NCBI RefSeq assembly: GCF_000263855.1
Contig: NZ_AJWX01000016.1
Coordinates: 93,672 to 157,671 of the forward strand
Length of the DNA: 64,000 nt
Origin: Pseudomonas sp. M47T1
GTDB lineage: Bacteria > Pseudomonadota > Gammaproteobacteria > Pseudomonadales > Pseudomonadaceae
Reading direction: 5' to 3'
Shown here piece after piece: positions 1-7,740 of this stretch. The position numbers and the translations under genes are program-made. The first letter of the stretch is position 1; each line of letters begins with the position of its first letter. Under the pieces are notes generated by a model. That model saw only the letters and a program-made list of their open reading frames with translations, was not told the DNA's origin and made no database searches.

Positions 1-539
1 TTGACCGACGAGAAATACTCGGTGGAGGCCAGGTTCAGCAGCACGTCATCGCCTTGCTCTGCCAGGGCTTCGTTCAGCCATTGGCTGATGCGCGTGCCCC
101 AGAAGGCGTAGAGGTCCTTGCCGCGGGCATTGGCCAGCTTGGTGCCCATTTCCAGGCGGTAGGGTTGCATCAGGTCCAGGGGGCGCAGCAGGCCGTAAAG
201 CCCGGACAGCATGCGCAGGTGGTCCTGGGCATAGCTGAAGTCATCGTCGGTGAGGCTGTTGGCGTCCAGGCCTGTGTACACGTCACCCTTGAAGGCCAGC
301 AGGGCTTGCTTGGCGTTCTCGGGGGTGAACGCCGGGTTCCAGCTGCCGAAGCGCGCGGCGTTGAGGCCGGCCAGCTTGTCGGACAGGTGCATCAGCTCGC
401 TGATTTTCGCAGGCGCCAGTTCACGCAGGATCTGAATCAGCTCCTGGCTGTGGTCCAGGTACTGGGGCTGGGTGAAGCGGTCAGTGGCCGGGGGCGTTTC
501 GTAATCGAGGGTCTTGGCGGGGGAAATCACCGTCAGCAT
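1..539 (-). CDS. yaaA: Peroxide stress protein YaaA (3' end outside window)
   Basis: Minus-strand frame open from an ATG at 539 to the window edge, about 179 codons of a family usually near 255-260 residues, so the C-terminus is missing. It begins MLTVISPAKTLDYETPP, the family's N-terminal PAKTLD signature, and later has a YRLEMGTKL segment, also conserved. YaaA is a cytosolic protein of the DUF328 family that in E. coli lowers free iron and limits DNA damage during hydrogen peroxide stress. A GGAGAC stretch lies just upstream of the start. The neighbour at 710 is divergent. Family assignment is firm; the role in this organism is by homology. Confidence 0.9.
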   Translation of the reverse strand, partial: MLTVISPAKTLDYETPPATDRFTQPQYLDHSQELIQILRELAPAKISELMHLSDKLAGLNAARFGSWNPAFTPENAKQALLAFKGDVYTGLDANSLTDDDFSYAQDHLRMLSGLYGLLRPLDLMQPYRLEMGTKLANARGKDLYAFWGTRISQWLNEALAEQGDDVLLNLASTEYFSSV

Positions 540-709
540 GAATTCGTCTCCATTTATCGTGGGCGCGATTTTAGGGGCTGGGGGCAGGGAACTCCATCTA
601 TTAACCCGATAGTGAGATCGGTGGTGGTTGCCAGGAACCTGAAACTGGACGCCTAGCCTCGCGGCAGCGGCTACAAGTGCGATGGTTTATGATGCCGGGC
701 ATTCCCCTC

Positions 710-1849
710 ATGGAGAGACCACCCTTGCGCCTTGCCTGCCTGCTTCTTGCTGCCCTGGCCAGCGTCGCTGCCCAGGCCGCCGTGCCGCCTCCCGTGGCCA
801 CCATCGACCGCAGTTCATGGCCGGAGGCCCTGAGCTCTCCCGCCCTGTTCGACGTGGCATCGCGGGCCGAGATCCTCATGTTTTCCCATGTGTTGCTGCA
901 ATCGGAGTCACTGGACGAAGCTGACCTGGCCGACCGCCTGGACCTGCGCACGGTGAACATGGTGGCCATCAACGAGTTGCGCCAGCAGTTGTGGAAGCAG
1001 CTGTGGCAGAACTACAACCAGGCCCAGCAAAGCTGCGAGCAGGATGCCTCGTTCTGTTTCGCCATCGACAGCCTGGACGACTTGCGTACCCAGGCCAACA
1101 ATTTTGCCGTCGCCCCCGATTCCTTCTATGCCAACTGGGGTGCCCCGGCGCGGGTGTTCGACCTTATCTATGTGGACGAGCTGTTGCGCAAGGCGGCGTT
1201 GTCTCCGCAGATTAGCAGCGAAGTGCTGAAAATCTCTGATAACGAGCTGAACGGCAGCGATTTCAACGATAGAGTGTTTCTGCTGACGTTTGACAGCGGC
1301 CCCAGCGTGGCGGTAGGCAGCACTGAATGGGTCGCTGATTTCCTGCGCAAGCAAAGCATCAATGCCACCTTCTTTGTGCTGGGACAGAACTTCACCAACC
1401 GCCGCGACAAGGGCGAGCCGGGCAGCCTCGTTGCTCTCTACAAGGGCCAGTGTGTGGGTGTGCAGGGCTGGCAGTATCGATCCCATGCTGACTGGAACGA
1501 CTGGGAGGGCTCGATTACGCGTACCACCACGGCGGTGCAGGGCGAGCTACCGGATAACTACGTGCCGCTGTTTCGGCCTCCGTACGGCACGCGTCGTCCC
1601 GACGCCAATGCCTTCCTGACCACCCAGCAAATGAAAGTGGCGCTGTGGGACATCGATTCGCTGGACACTAACAGCCAGCTCTCGGCCGAGCAGAGCGCCC
1701 AGCGCGTGCTGACGCTGATGCTGTTATGGCGTCATGGCGTGATCGCATTCCATGATACCCAGGCCAAGGTTCAAGTCGCGTTGCCGTGGCTGCTCAAGCA
1801 GACCGCACAGGCAGGCATCGGCTGGCAGGATTGTCGTCAATTTCAATGA
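710..1849 (+). CDS. Secreted polysaccharide deacetylase-like (NodB fold) protein with altered metal site
   Basis: 379 residues from ATG 710; an in-frame ATG at 677 would add 11 residues, but the later start gives a clean signal peptide (MERPP, then LRLACLLLAALASVAAQA). The N-terminal ~180 residues are helical with no domain I recognise. The NodB-like part follows: TFDSGPS (motif 1, normally TFDDGP), SHADWND (motif 2, normally H-S/T-x-x-H), RPPYGTR (motif 3), a WDIDS stretch and IAFHD (motif 5). The second Asp of motif 1 and the second His of motif 2, both zinc ligands in active deacetylases, are replaced here by Ser and Asn. It may be a weak, altered or inactive enzyme acting on cell-wall or extracellular glycans. 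It is a single gene, divergent from yaaA. Confidence 0.8.
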   Translation: MERPPLRLACLLLAALASVAAQAAVPPPVATIDRSSWPEALSSPALFDVASRAEILMFSHVLLQSESLDEADLADRLDLRTVNMVAINELRQQLWKQLWQNYNQAQQSCEQDASFCFAIDSLDDLRTQANNFAVAPDSFYANWGAPARVFDLIYVDELLRKAALSPQISSEVLKISDNELNGSDFNDRVFLLTFDSGPSVAVGSTEWVADFLRKQSINATFFVLGQNFTNRRDKGEPGSLVALYKGQCVGVQGWQYRSHADWNDWEGSITRTTTAVQGELPDNYVPLFRPPYGTRRPDANAFLTTQQMKVALWDIDSLDTNSQLSAEQSAQRVLTLMLLWRHGVIAFHDTQAKVQVALPWLLKQTAQAGIGWQDCRQFQ

Positions 1850-2208
1850 AAAGCGGCAAACCCCTTTAAACAGGGAGGATGGCGGCGGCAGGGGGTAAAT
1901 TTTCGAGGGATTTGATGCGGGGTGGACTTCTGACTTTAACGGTGCTTTCACCCGTCGCCAAGCGTTATTCGTCATGCAGAAAAATAAACTTCAAAAAAGC
2001 GTCAAAGTGCTTTTTAACGTCATGGGTTTTGCGGTATTACGAAGACAGATCGCCGAACCCTGCAACACAGGTGGCGTCGCACCCGGCCCATCGTCAGTTG
2101 CAGTTCCGTTCGACCACAGCCCTCTGGGTCGTGCGGAAGCGGCGGTCACTTCGCGGCGCAGCACCGTTCAGGTATTGCGTCGAACGGCTCTCTCAAAGGT
2201 GACCGAGT
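1850..2208 (+). other. Intergenic region upstream of phoH-type gene
   Basis: 359 bases without a convincing gene; the short frames here have no recognisable product. It is more AT-rich around 1960-2040. An AT-rich hairpin (AAAAAGC at 1994-2000, GCTTTTT at 2009-2015) could weakly terminate transcription from the upstream gene. The phoH-type gene's ribosome site AAGGTGA lies about 8 bases before ATG 2209. Confidence 0.4.
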
Positions 2209-3603
2209 ATGGATGATCAAGGACGCACCATTTCTTCCGACAAGCCAATCCTTTATGTGCTCGATACCAATGTACTGATCCACGATCCAAACGCTTTGCT
2301 GAATTTTGAAGAGCATCACGTCGCCATTCCCATGACAGTTCTGGAAGAACTGGACAAGTTGAAGAGCGGCAAGCAATCGGTGGCTGCCGAGTGCCGTCAG
2401 GCCATTCGGCTGATCGACCAGACCCTGGGCGATGCCTGCCCGGCAGATGTCGAGCTGGGCGTTCCGATCCAACGCGGCAAGGGCGCCCCCAAGGGCTTCC
2501 TGTCCATTCTGATGACCAAGGGCGGCCCACCCACCACGGTGCTGCCGGGCAACCTCAACGACAACATCATCATCAACCAGCTGGTTGACCTGCACGAGCG
2601 CAAGAAAGACTGGGACGTGGTGCTGGTCACCAAAGACATCAACATGCGCCTCAAGGCGCGTGCCTGCGGAATTGCGGCCGAGGACTACAGCACCGACCAG
2701 TTGGTGGACGACGTGTCCCTGCTGTCGCGCGGCTATCACGAAATGACGGGCTCGTTCTGGGACCGAGTCAGCAAGGTCGAGACTCGCCAGGACCATGGCC
2801 GCACCTGGCATCGCGTGCAACTTCAGGAACCACTGCCTGCGGTGCACATTAATGAGTTCATCATTGATGAACAGGGCTTTGTCGGCTGGATCAAGGGGGT
2901 AAAGGACGATGAACTGATGCTGCTGGACCTGCATCAGGAACCGCTGCTGCACCAGGAAGCCTGGGGCCTGAAACCACGTGACGTGCATCAGGCACTGGCG
3001 CTGTTTGCCCTGCTGGACCCGGACATTCACCTGGTCAACCTGACCGGTGCAGCGGGTTCGGGCAAGACCATCCTGGCGTTGGCCGCAGCCATCGAGCAAA
3101 CCATGGTGACCAAGCGTTACCGGCGCATCATTGCCACGCGCAGCGTGCAGGGGCTTGATCAGGAGATCGGTTTCCTGCCGGGCACCGAGGCGGAAAAGAT
3201 GGAACCTTGGCTGGGGGCCATCACCGACAACCTCGAAGCGCTGCACATGGACGATGAAAACACCCACGGCAGTGTCGATTACATCCTGAGCAAGGTGCCG
3301 CTGCAGTTCAAGTCGCTGAACTACATCCGGGGCCGCAGCTTCCAGCAGAGCCTGATTCTGATCGACGAATGTCAGAACCTCACCCCGCACCAGATGAAAA
3401 CCATCATCACCCGTGCGGGCGCCGGTTCCAAGGTGATCTGCCTGGGTAACCTGGCGCAGATCGACACCCCGTACCTGTCGGCGCCAAGCTCTGGCCTGAC
3501 CTACCTGACCGAGCGTTTCAAGGATTTCCCCAATGGGGTGCATATCACCCTGCAAGGGGTGCCACGCTCGATCCTGGCCGAGTACGCCGAGTCTCACCTC
3601 TGA
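2209..3603 (+). CDS. PhoH family protein with N-terminal PIN domain
   Basis: 464 residues. Residues ~15-160 form a PIN nuclease-like domain (YVLDTNVLIHDP near the start, later LVTKDINMRLKA) with the expected acidic residues. Residues ~250-460 are a PhoH P-loop ATPase with Walker A GAAGSGKT and Walker B LILIDE. This is the PhoH2/YlaK type, in which a PIN ribonuclease is fused to an RNA-helicase-like ATPase; the substrates in Pseudomonas are not known to me. ATG 2209 is preceded by AAGGTGA. It is followed after 106 bases, holding an inverted repeat, by moaC on the same strand. Confidence 0.92.
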   Translation: MDDQGRTISSDKPILYVLDTNVLIHDPNALLNFEEHHVAIPMTVLEELDKLKSGKQSVAAECRQAIRLIDQTLGDACPADVELGVPIQRGKGAPKGFLSILMTKGGPPTTVLPGNLNDNIIINQLVDLHERKKDWDVVLVTKDINMRLKARACGIAAEDYSTDQLVDDVSLLSRGYHEMTGSFWDRVSKVETRQDHGRTWHRVQLQEPLPAVHINEFIIDEQGFVGWIKGVKDDELMLLDLHQEPLLHQEAWGLKPRDVHQALALFALLDPDIHLVNLTGAAGSGKTILALAAAIEQTMVTKRYRRIIATRSVQGLDQEIGFLPGTEAEKMEPWLGAITDNLEALHMDDENTHGSVDYILSKVPLQFKSLNYIRGRSFQQSLILIDECQNLTPHQMKTIITRAGAGSKVICLGNLAQIDTPYLSAPSSGLTYLTERFKDFPNGVHITLQGVPRSILAEYAESHL

Positions 3604-3608
3604 GGAGT

Positions 3609-3662
3609 AGCTGCAAGCTGCAAGCTAGTCGCCGAACAGCTTGCAGCTTAAAGCTTGCAGCT
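3609..3662 (+). repeat. Inverted repeat built from AGCTTGCAGCT units
   Basis: The 18-base arm AGCTGCAAGCTGCAAGCT (3609-3626) faces a right arm at 3638-3662 holding two AGCTTGCAGCT units around TTAA. The arms can pair to form a strong hairpin just after the phoH-type stop codon. It could end or stabilise that transcript. It looks like an intergenic repetitive palindrome different from the CCCGC-type elements elsewhere in the window. Confidence 0.7.
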
Positions 3663-3709
3663 CCCCAAAGGGGTTACAATTGCCGCTCCCCCGCATAGGA
3701 GCAAGGCAA

Positions 3710-4183
3710 TTGCTGACCCATCTCGATTCCCAGGGCCGTGCCAACATGGTCGATGTCACTGAAAAAGCGGTGACGTCTCGTGAAGCTGTGGCCGAAGCAC
3801 GGGTGCGGATGCTCCCGCAAACCCTGCAGATGATTGTTGACGGCGGCCACCCCAAGGGTGATGTGTTCGCCGTGGCGCGCATTGCTGGCATTCAGGCAGC
3901 CAAAAAGACCAGCGACCTGATTCCCCTGTGCCACCCGCTGATGCTCACCAGCGTCAAGGTCGAGTTGTCGGCCGACGGCGCCGATGCGGTGCGCATCGTG
4001 GCGCGCTGCAAGCTGGCCGGGCAGACCGGGGTCGAGATGGAAGCGTTGACCGCTGCCAGCGTCGCCGCACTGACCCTCTATGACATGTGCAAGGCGGTGG
4101 ACAAGGGCATGATCATCGAGAGCGTGCGGCTGCTGGAAAAGACCGGCGGCAAGAGTGGTGACTACCAGGCGGTGCCGGCATGA
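3710..4183 (+). CDS. moaC: Cyclic pyranopterin monophosphate synthase MoaC
   Basis: 157 residues from TTG 3710, chosen because AGGAG sits 8-12 bases upstream and the product then begins LLTHLDSQGRANMVDV as in other MoaC proteins; the longer frame from 3641 runs into the inverted repeat. MoaC converts the MoaA product to cyclic pyranopterin monophosphate, the first stable molybdopterin precursor. Conserved blocks are visible: KKTSDLIPLCHPL, GVEMEALTAAS and DMCKAVDKGM, which carry the active-site Lys, His and Glu. It overlaps moaD by four bases (ATGA), so translation is probably coupled. moaA is not in the window. Confidence 0.95.
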   Translation: MLTHLDSQGRANMVDVTEKAVTSREAVAEARVRMLPQTLQMIVDGGHPKGDVFAVARIAGIQAAKKTSDLIPLCHPLMLTSVKVELSADGADAVRIVARCKLAGQTGVEMEALTAASVAALTLYDMCKAVDKGMIIESVRLLEKTGGKSGDYQAVPA

Positions 4184-4425
4184 ACATCAATGTGGTGTAT
4201 TTCGCCCGCTACCGCGAAGCTATGGGCATGGACGGCGAGGAGCTGAACGGGACCTTCGCCACGCTGGAGGACGTGCGCCAGGAACTGCTGGAGCGTGGCG
4301 GCAACTGGAGCGTGCTAGGCGAGGCCAACCTGATGTGTGCCTGCAACCAGGATCTGTGCAAGCTTGATGAGCCGGTGGCCGATGGCGACGAAGTGGCCTT
4401 CTTCCCACCTGTGACCGGGGGTTGA
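4180..4425 (+). CDS. moaD: Molybdopterin synthase small subunit MoaD
   Basis: 81 residues, a ubiquitin-like sulfur carrier ending FFPPVTGG. The C-terminal Gly-Gly is adenylated by MoeB, converted to thiocarboxylate, and inserted into the MoaE active site to provide the dithiolene sulfurs. The start overlaps the moaC stop (ATGA) and moaE begins two bases after the stop, a tight moaCDE operon. The length is normal for the family. Confidence 0.95.
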   Translation: MNINVVYFARYREAMGMDGEELNGTFATLEDVRQELLERGGNWSVLGEANLMCACNQDLCKLDEPVADGDEVAFFPPVTGG

Positions 4426-4427
4426 TC

Positions 4428-4877
4428 ATGGGCGTTCGCGTGCAACCTGATGCGTTTGATCCGGGTGCGGAGGTCAATGCCATGCATGCCGCCAACGTCG
4501 GCGTGGGCGCGGTGGTGAGTTTTGTCGGCTACGTGCGGGACTTCAACGACGGCCTGGAGGTGTCAGGCATGTGCCTGGAGCATTACCCGGGCATGACCGA
4601 AAAGGCCTTGGGCAAGATCGTAATCGAGGCCGAACAGCGCTGGCCGTTGCTCAAGGTCGAGGTGCTGCACCGCGTCGGCGCCCTGGAACCGGGCGAGCCG
4701 ATCGTGTTTGTCGGCGTGGCCAGTGCTCATCGGCAGGCGGCGTTCGACGCCTGCAACTTCATCATGGACTACCTGAAAACCCGCGCGCCGTTCTGGAAGA
4801 AGGAACAGACCGGGGAAGGCGAGCGCTGGGTGGAAGGCAAGGCCAGCGACAATCAGGCGGCTGATCGCTGGCAATAA
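4428..4877 (+). CDS. moaE: Molybdopterin synthase catalytic subunit MoaE
   Basis: 149 residues from ATG 4428; a TTG at 4422 overlapping the moaD stop is also in frame but less likely. MoaE with MoaD turns cyclic pyranopterin monophosphate into molybdopterin. Seen here are the family blocks GAVVSFVGYVRD, LEHYPGMTEK, HRVGALEPGE and KTRAPFWKKE; the lysines in the last are catalytic in the family. It is the last gene of the operon. The 86-base gap to the convergent rhlB is GC-rich without a clear poly-T terminator. Confidence 0.95.
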   Translation: MGVRVQPDAFDPGAEVNAMHAANVGVGAVVSFVGYVRDFNDGLEVSGMCLEHYPGMTEKALGKIVIEAEQRWPLLKVEVLHRVGALEPGEPIVFVGVASAHRQAAFDACNFIMDYLKTRAPFWKKEQTGEGERWVEGKASDNQAADRWQ

Positions 4878-4963
4878 CGCTGTACCACTGCGGTGTCGCC
4901 GCAGCCTACGGCGCGGCTACACCAACACGGCGGCCGCCAGGCCGCGTCAGGGCGCTACGCCGA

Positions 4964-6427
4964 TCAGGGGTGCTTGCGTTGCACCGGCCGCAGCAGCTCG
5001 GTCGACGGCGTTTCACAACTGATCTTGCGGCCCAGCAGGGCCTCGATGGACGGCAGCTGGTAGGAATCGTCTTCGCCGGCAAAGCTGATGGACACGCCGC
5101 TCATGCCGGCACGGCCGGTACGGCCAATGCGGTGCACGTAGTCGTCCGGGTCTTCCGGCAGGGTGAAGTTGATCACGTGGCTGATGCCATCAATGTGGAT
5201 GCCGCGGCCTGCCACGTCGGTGGCCACCAGGATGCGAATCTTGCCCTCGCGGAAGCCTTCCAGGGTCTTGATGCGCTTGTGCTGTGGTACATCGCCCGAC
5301 AATTGCGCGGCGTTGACGCCATCGCGCACCAGTTTTTCCTCGATGCGCCGTACTTCATCCTTGCGGTTGGCGAACACCATCACCCGCTCCCAGCCGTTGT
5401 CGTTGACCAGGTTGTACAGCAACTTGTATTTGTCGCTGCCGGCCACCGCGTAGACGTGCTGTTCCACGGTTTCGCTGGCCACGTTTTCCGGCTCGATCTC
5501 GACAATGGCAGGGTCGGTGGTCCATTGCTTGGCCAGGTTCATCACGTCTTCGGTGAAGGTGGCCGAGAACAGCAGGGTCTGGCGTTCGCTTTTCGGCGGG
5601 GTCTGGCGAATGATCTGACGGACCTGGGGGATGAAGCCCATGTCGAGCATGCGGTCGGCTTCGTCCAGCACCATCACCTCGACCATGTCCAGGTGCACTT
5701 CGCCGCGCTGGTTGAAATCCAGCAGGCGGCCCGGAGTGGCCACCAGGATGTCGCAGTGGCGTGCTTCGAGCTGCTTGAGTTGCTTGTCGAAGTCCATGCC
5801 ACCGACGAAGGTCATCACGTTCAGGCCGGTGTACTTGGTCAGGTTGGCCGCGTCCTTGGCGATCTGCACCACCAGTTCGCGGGTAGGGGCGATGATCAGT
5901 GCCCGCGGCTCGCCCATGTAGCGCTCTTTGGGCGGTGGCGTCTGCTGCAACTGGGTGATGATCGAAATCAGGAAGGCTGCGGTCTTGCCGGTGCCGGTCT
6001 GGGCGCGACCGATGGCGTCCTTGCCCTTCAGGGTAAACCCCATCACCTCGGCCTGGATGGGCGTGCAGTAGGGAAAGCCCAGGTCATGGATGGCGTGCAT
6101 CAGCTCGTCAGAGAGCTTGAAGTCGTGGAAGCGGGTCTTGCCTTCCTGCGGCGCCACCTTGAAGTCTTCCAGTTTCCACAGTGCGGCAGCCGGCTTGGGC
6201 TTGCGTTCGCGTGGGGAAGGTCTGACCCGCTCGGCTTCGAGGGCGGGGGCAGCGGCTTGGACCTGGGGCGCAGGCTCTGGGGCCTCTGGCGCGGTTTGGC
6301 TTGCACGCCCCACTGGCGTGGGTATGGCCGTTTCCCGAGCCAGGCTCGGTGCCACAGCAGCAGTCATTTCGGCTGCGAGCGGCTCAGCCTCGCTTTTTCC
6401 GAACAGGTTCTTGAGTGCTTTGAGCAC
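4964..6427 (-). CDS. rhlB: ATP-dependent DEAD-box RNA helicase RhlB
   Basis: 487 residues from ATG 6427. The first ~100 residues are an Ala/Pro/Glu-rich low-complexity stretch, so the protein is longer than E. coli RhlB (about 420). The core has AQTGTGKT (motif I), PTRELV (Ia), VLDEADRMLDMGF (II), SATF (III), ATDVAGRGI (V) and HRIGRTGRAG (VI). RhlB unwinds structured RNA and in E. coli works in the RNase E degradosome. The short N-terminal MLKALKNLFGK is an amphipathic-looking start. The nearest E. coli paralogues are RhlE and SrmB; gene order supports rhlB as named in Pseudomonas. Confidence 0.87.
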   Translation of the reverse strand: MLKALKNLFGKSEAEPLAAEMTAAVAPSLARETAIPTPVGRASQTAPEAPEPAPQVQAAAPALEAERVRPSPRERKPKPAAALWKLEDFKVAPQEGKTRFHDFKLSDELMHAIHDLGFPYCTPIQAEVMGFTLKGKDAIGRAQTGTGKTAAFLISIITQLQQTPPPKERYMGEPRALIIAPTRELVVQIAKDAANLTKYTGLNVMTFVGGMDFDKQLKQLEARHCDILVATPGRLLDFNQRGEVHLDMVEVMVLDEADRMLDMGFIPQVRQIIRQTPPKSERQTLLFSATFTEDVMNLAKQWTTDPAIVEIEPENVASETVEQHVYAVAGSDKYKLLYNLVNDNGWERVMVFANRKDEVRRIEEKLVRDGVNAAQLSGDVPQHKRIKTLEGFREGKIRILVATDVAGRGIHIDGISHVINFTLPEDPDDYVHRIGRTGRAGMSGVSISFAGEDDSYQLPSIEALLGRKISCETPSTELLRPVQRKHP

Positions 6428-6514
6428 GGTCTTCTCATTAATTGGTTAAGGAATGTACGCCGGGCAGTGTAATGCAAGAATCGGGCGCGGCGTAGTGCCT
6501 CTAGGCATTGCGCC

Positions 6515-6600
6515 TGTGGGAGCGGGCCTGCCCGCGAAAAGACACTACGGATAATCAGCCGCACCGCAGCGTCTGCTTCGCGGGCAGAGCCCGCTCCCAC
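6515..6600 (+). repeat. Paired REP-like palindromes
   Basis: Outer arms GTGGGAGCGGGCCTGCCCGCGA (from 6516) and TCGCGGGCAGAGCCCGCTCC (from 6578) face each other across about 40 bases. Each arm is itself palindromic around GCGGG/CCCGC. This is the common P. putida-type REP/BIME arrangement. It lies between the rhlB start and the 3' end of the esterase gene, both minus strand. Confidence 0.85.
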
Positions 6601-6604
6601 GGGG

Positions 6605-7261
6605 TCAGGCGAGCTTTTGCGCGAGCCAGGCGGCGATGTCGCGGATTTCTTCGATCACCACTTCGTGGCCCATCGGGTACTCATGCCATTGCAACTGCAC
6701 GCCCTGGGCGTGGAGGAAGTCATGGGCCGCGCGACCCATGGGGTGCAATACCACTTCGTCCCGGGTGCCATGCAGGCACAACACCGGGGTGGCCTTCTGG
6801 GCTGCACTGAGTTGCACCCCGTCGTGGAAGCCGGGTGCATAGGTGGACAGCGCCATCACGCCACCCAAAGTACCGGCGTAACGCGAGAATGCCGTGTGGT
6901 AGACCACGGCGCCACCCTGGGAGAAACCGGCGATGAAAATGCGCGAGGCCGGGATGCCGGAGGCCACTTGCACTTCAATCAAGCCCTTGACCATATCGGC
7001 CGATTCATCCAGTTGATCGCTGTCTATGGCCCGGGCTGGGGTCATGGCCTTGATGTCATACCAGCTGGGCATTTCATAGCCGCCGTTGATGGTCACTGGC
7101 CGGGTAGGCGCCTGGGGCAGGATAAACCGTGCGCCGGGCAGGCTGGTCTGCAAGGCTTCGGCCACTGGCAGGAAGTCATAGCGGTCGGCGCCCAGGCCAT
7201 GCAACCAGATCACACAGGCGTCGGCGGACTGGGTAGGTTCGAGGATCATCGGGTTGCTCAT
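6605..7261 (-). CDS. Alpha/beta-hydrolase carboxylesterase
   Basis: 218 residues. The phospholipase/carboxylesterase (LYPLA-like) family signature is visible: VIWLHGLGADRYDF near the N-terminus (oxyanion region), IAGFSQGGAVVYH with the GFSQG nucleophile serine, a CLHGTRDEVV block carrying the catalytic Asp, and YPMGHEV with the catalytic His. There is no signal peptide, so it should be cytosolic and act on short-chain esters or similar. Pseudomonas relatives include esterases of known structure. It stands alone, divergent from the aap operon with a long control region between. Confidence 0.9.
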   Translation of the reverse strand: MSNPMILEPTQSADACVIWLHGLGADRYDFLPVAEALQTSLPGARFILPQAPTRPVTINGGYEMPSWYDIKAMTPARAIDSDQLDESADMVKGLIEVQVASGIPASRIFIAGFSQGGAVVYHTAFSRYAGTLGGVMALSTYAPGFHDGVQLSAAQKATPVLCLHGTRDEVVLHPMGRAAHDFLHAQGVQLQWHEYPMGHEVVIEEIRDIAAWLAQKLA

Positions 7262-7396
7262 GACTGCTCCAAAAAAGTGCGAACGCTCTCATAAAGTGCA
7301 TTGCAAAGGGGCGTATCGGTGCGATACGGGAAAAAGATGTCGCAAGGGTACAAGTTTTCCTATTGACGGAGGCTGAAACGCTTGCGCTCTGTAACG

Positions 7397-7412
7397 TGGT
7401 ACGCGCTTTGCT
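7397..7412 (+). promoter_or_regulatory. Sigma-54 (-24/-12) promoter for aapJQMP
   Basis: TGGTACGCGCTTTGCT differs from TGGCACG-N4-TTGCT by one base and keeps GG and GC exactly 10 bases apart. Transcription would start near 7423, leaving a leader of about 318 bases before aapJ. A nitrogen-responsive activator (NtrC type) would be expected; I did not find a convincing activator site. Apart from this promoter and the motif at 7716, I see no gene in 7262-7740. Confidence 0.75.
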
Positions 7413-7715
7413 ATGTATCCGCCAAGTGGAAGGAAATACCAATCCGGTAACACTATCAGGCTGTACGCCCGGTGGCTAAAGCGCAATGGTGCGCAAACCG
7501 ATTGCTGACCTTTCACGGGTCATGCGAAACGACAGGGGCGAGCCATAACGCCTCATCAGTTCGACCGATCAAGGAGCCGTGAGTTTGCAGCAAACCGCAA
7601 GGGCAGCCGCACTCACACAATCAAAAAAATGCGTCCTTCACCGCTTGACCCAAAATCAAGCCAACACTGGGTCGAAATCGCCTCAAAAGGGTGCGGCAGG
7701 ACACACGCTCTACAC

Positions 7716-7723
7716 AACAAGAG
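7716..7723 (+). promoter_or_regulatory. Crc/Hfq-type CA motif before aapJ ribosome site
   Basis: AACAAGAG matches 7 of 8 positions of AAnAAnAA and is preceded by ACAC, giving an A/C-rich run 8 bases before the GGAGG ribosome site (7731-7735) of aapJ. In Pseudomonas, Hfq with Crc binds such motifs to block translation of secondary carbon-source genes, including amino-acid transporters. Binding here is inferred from position and motif only. Confidence 0.5.
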
Positions 7724-7740
7724 CTATTTTGGAGGTTTGA

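Noticed and set aside
2146..3597. Long minus-strand open frame opposite phoH
   Set aside because: It is a shadow of the phoH frame in high-GC DNA; its residues show no family, while the plus strand has full PIN and PhoH motifs.
6515..6600. REP-type palindromes as a CRISPR array
   Set aside because: Copies are scattered singly or in facing pairs between genes over the whole window, with no regular spacers.
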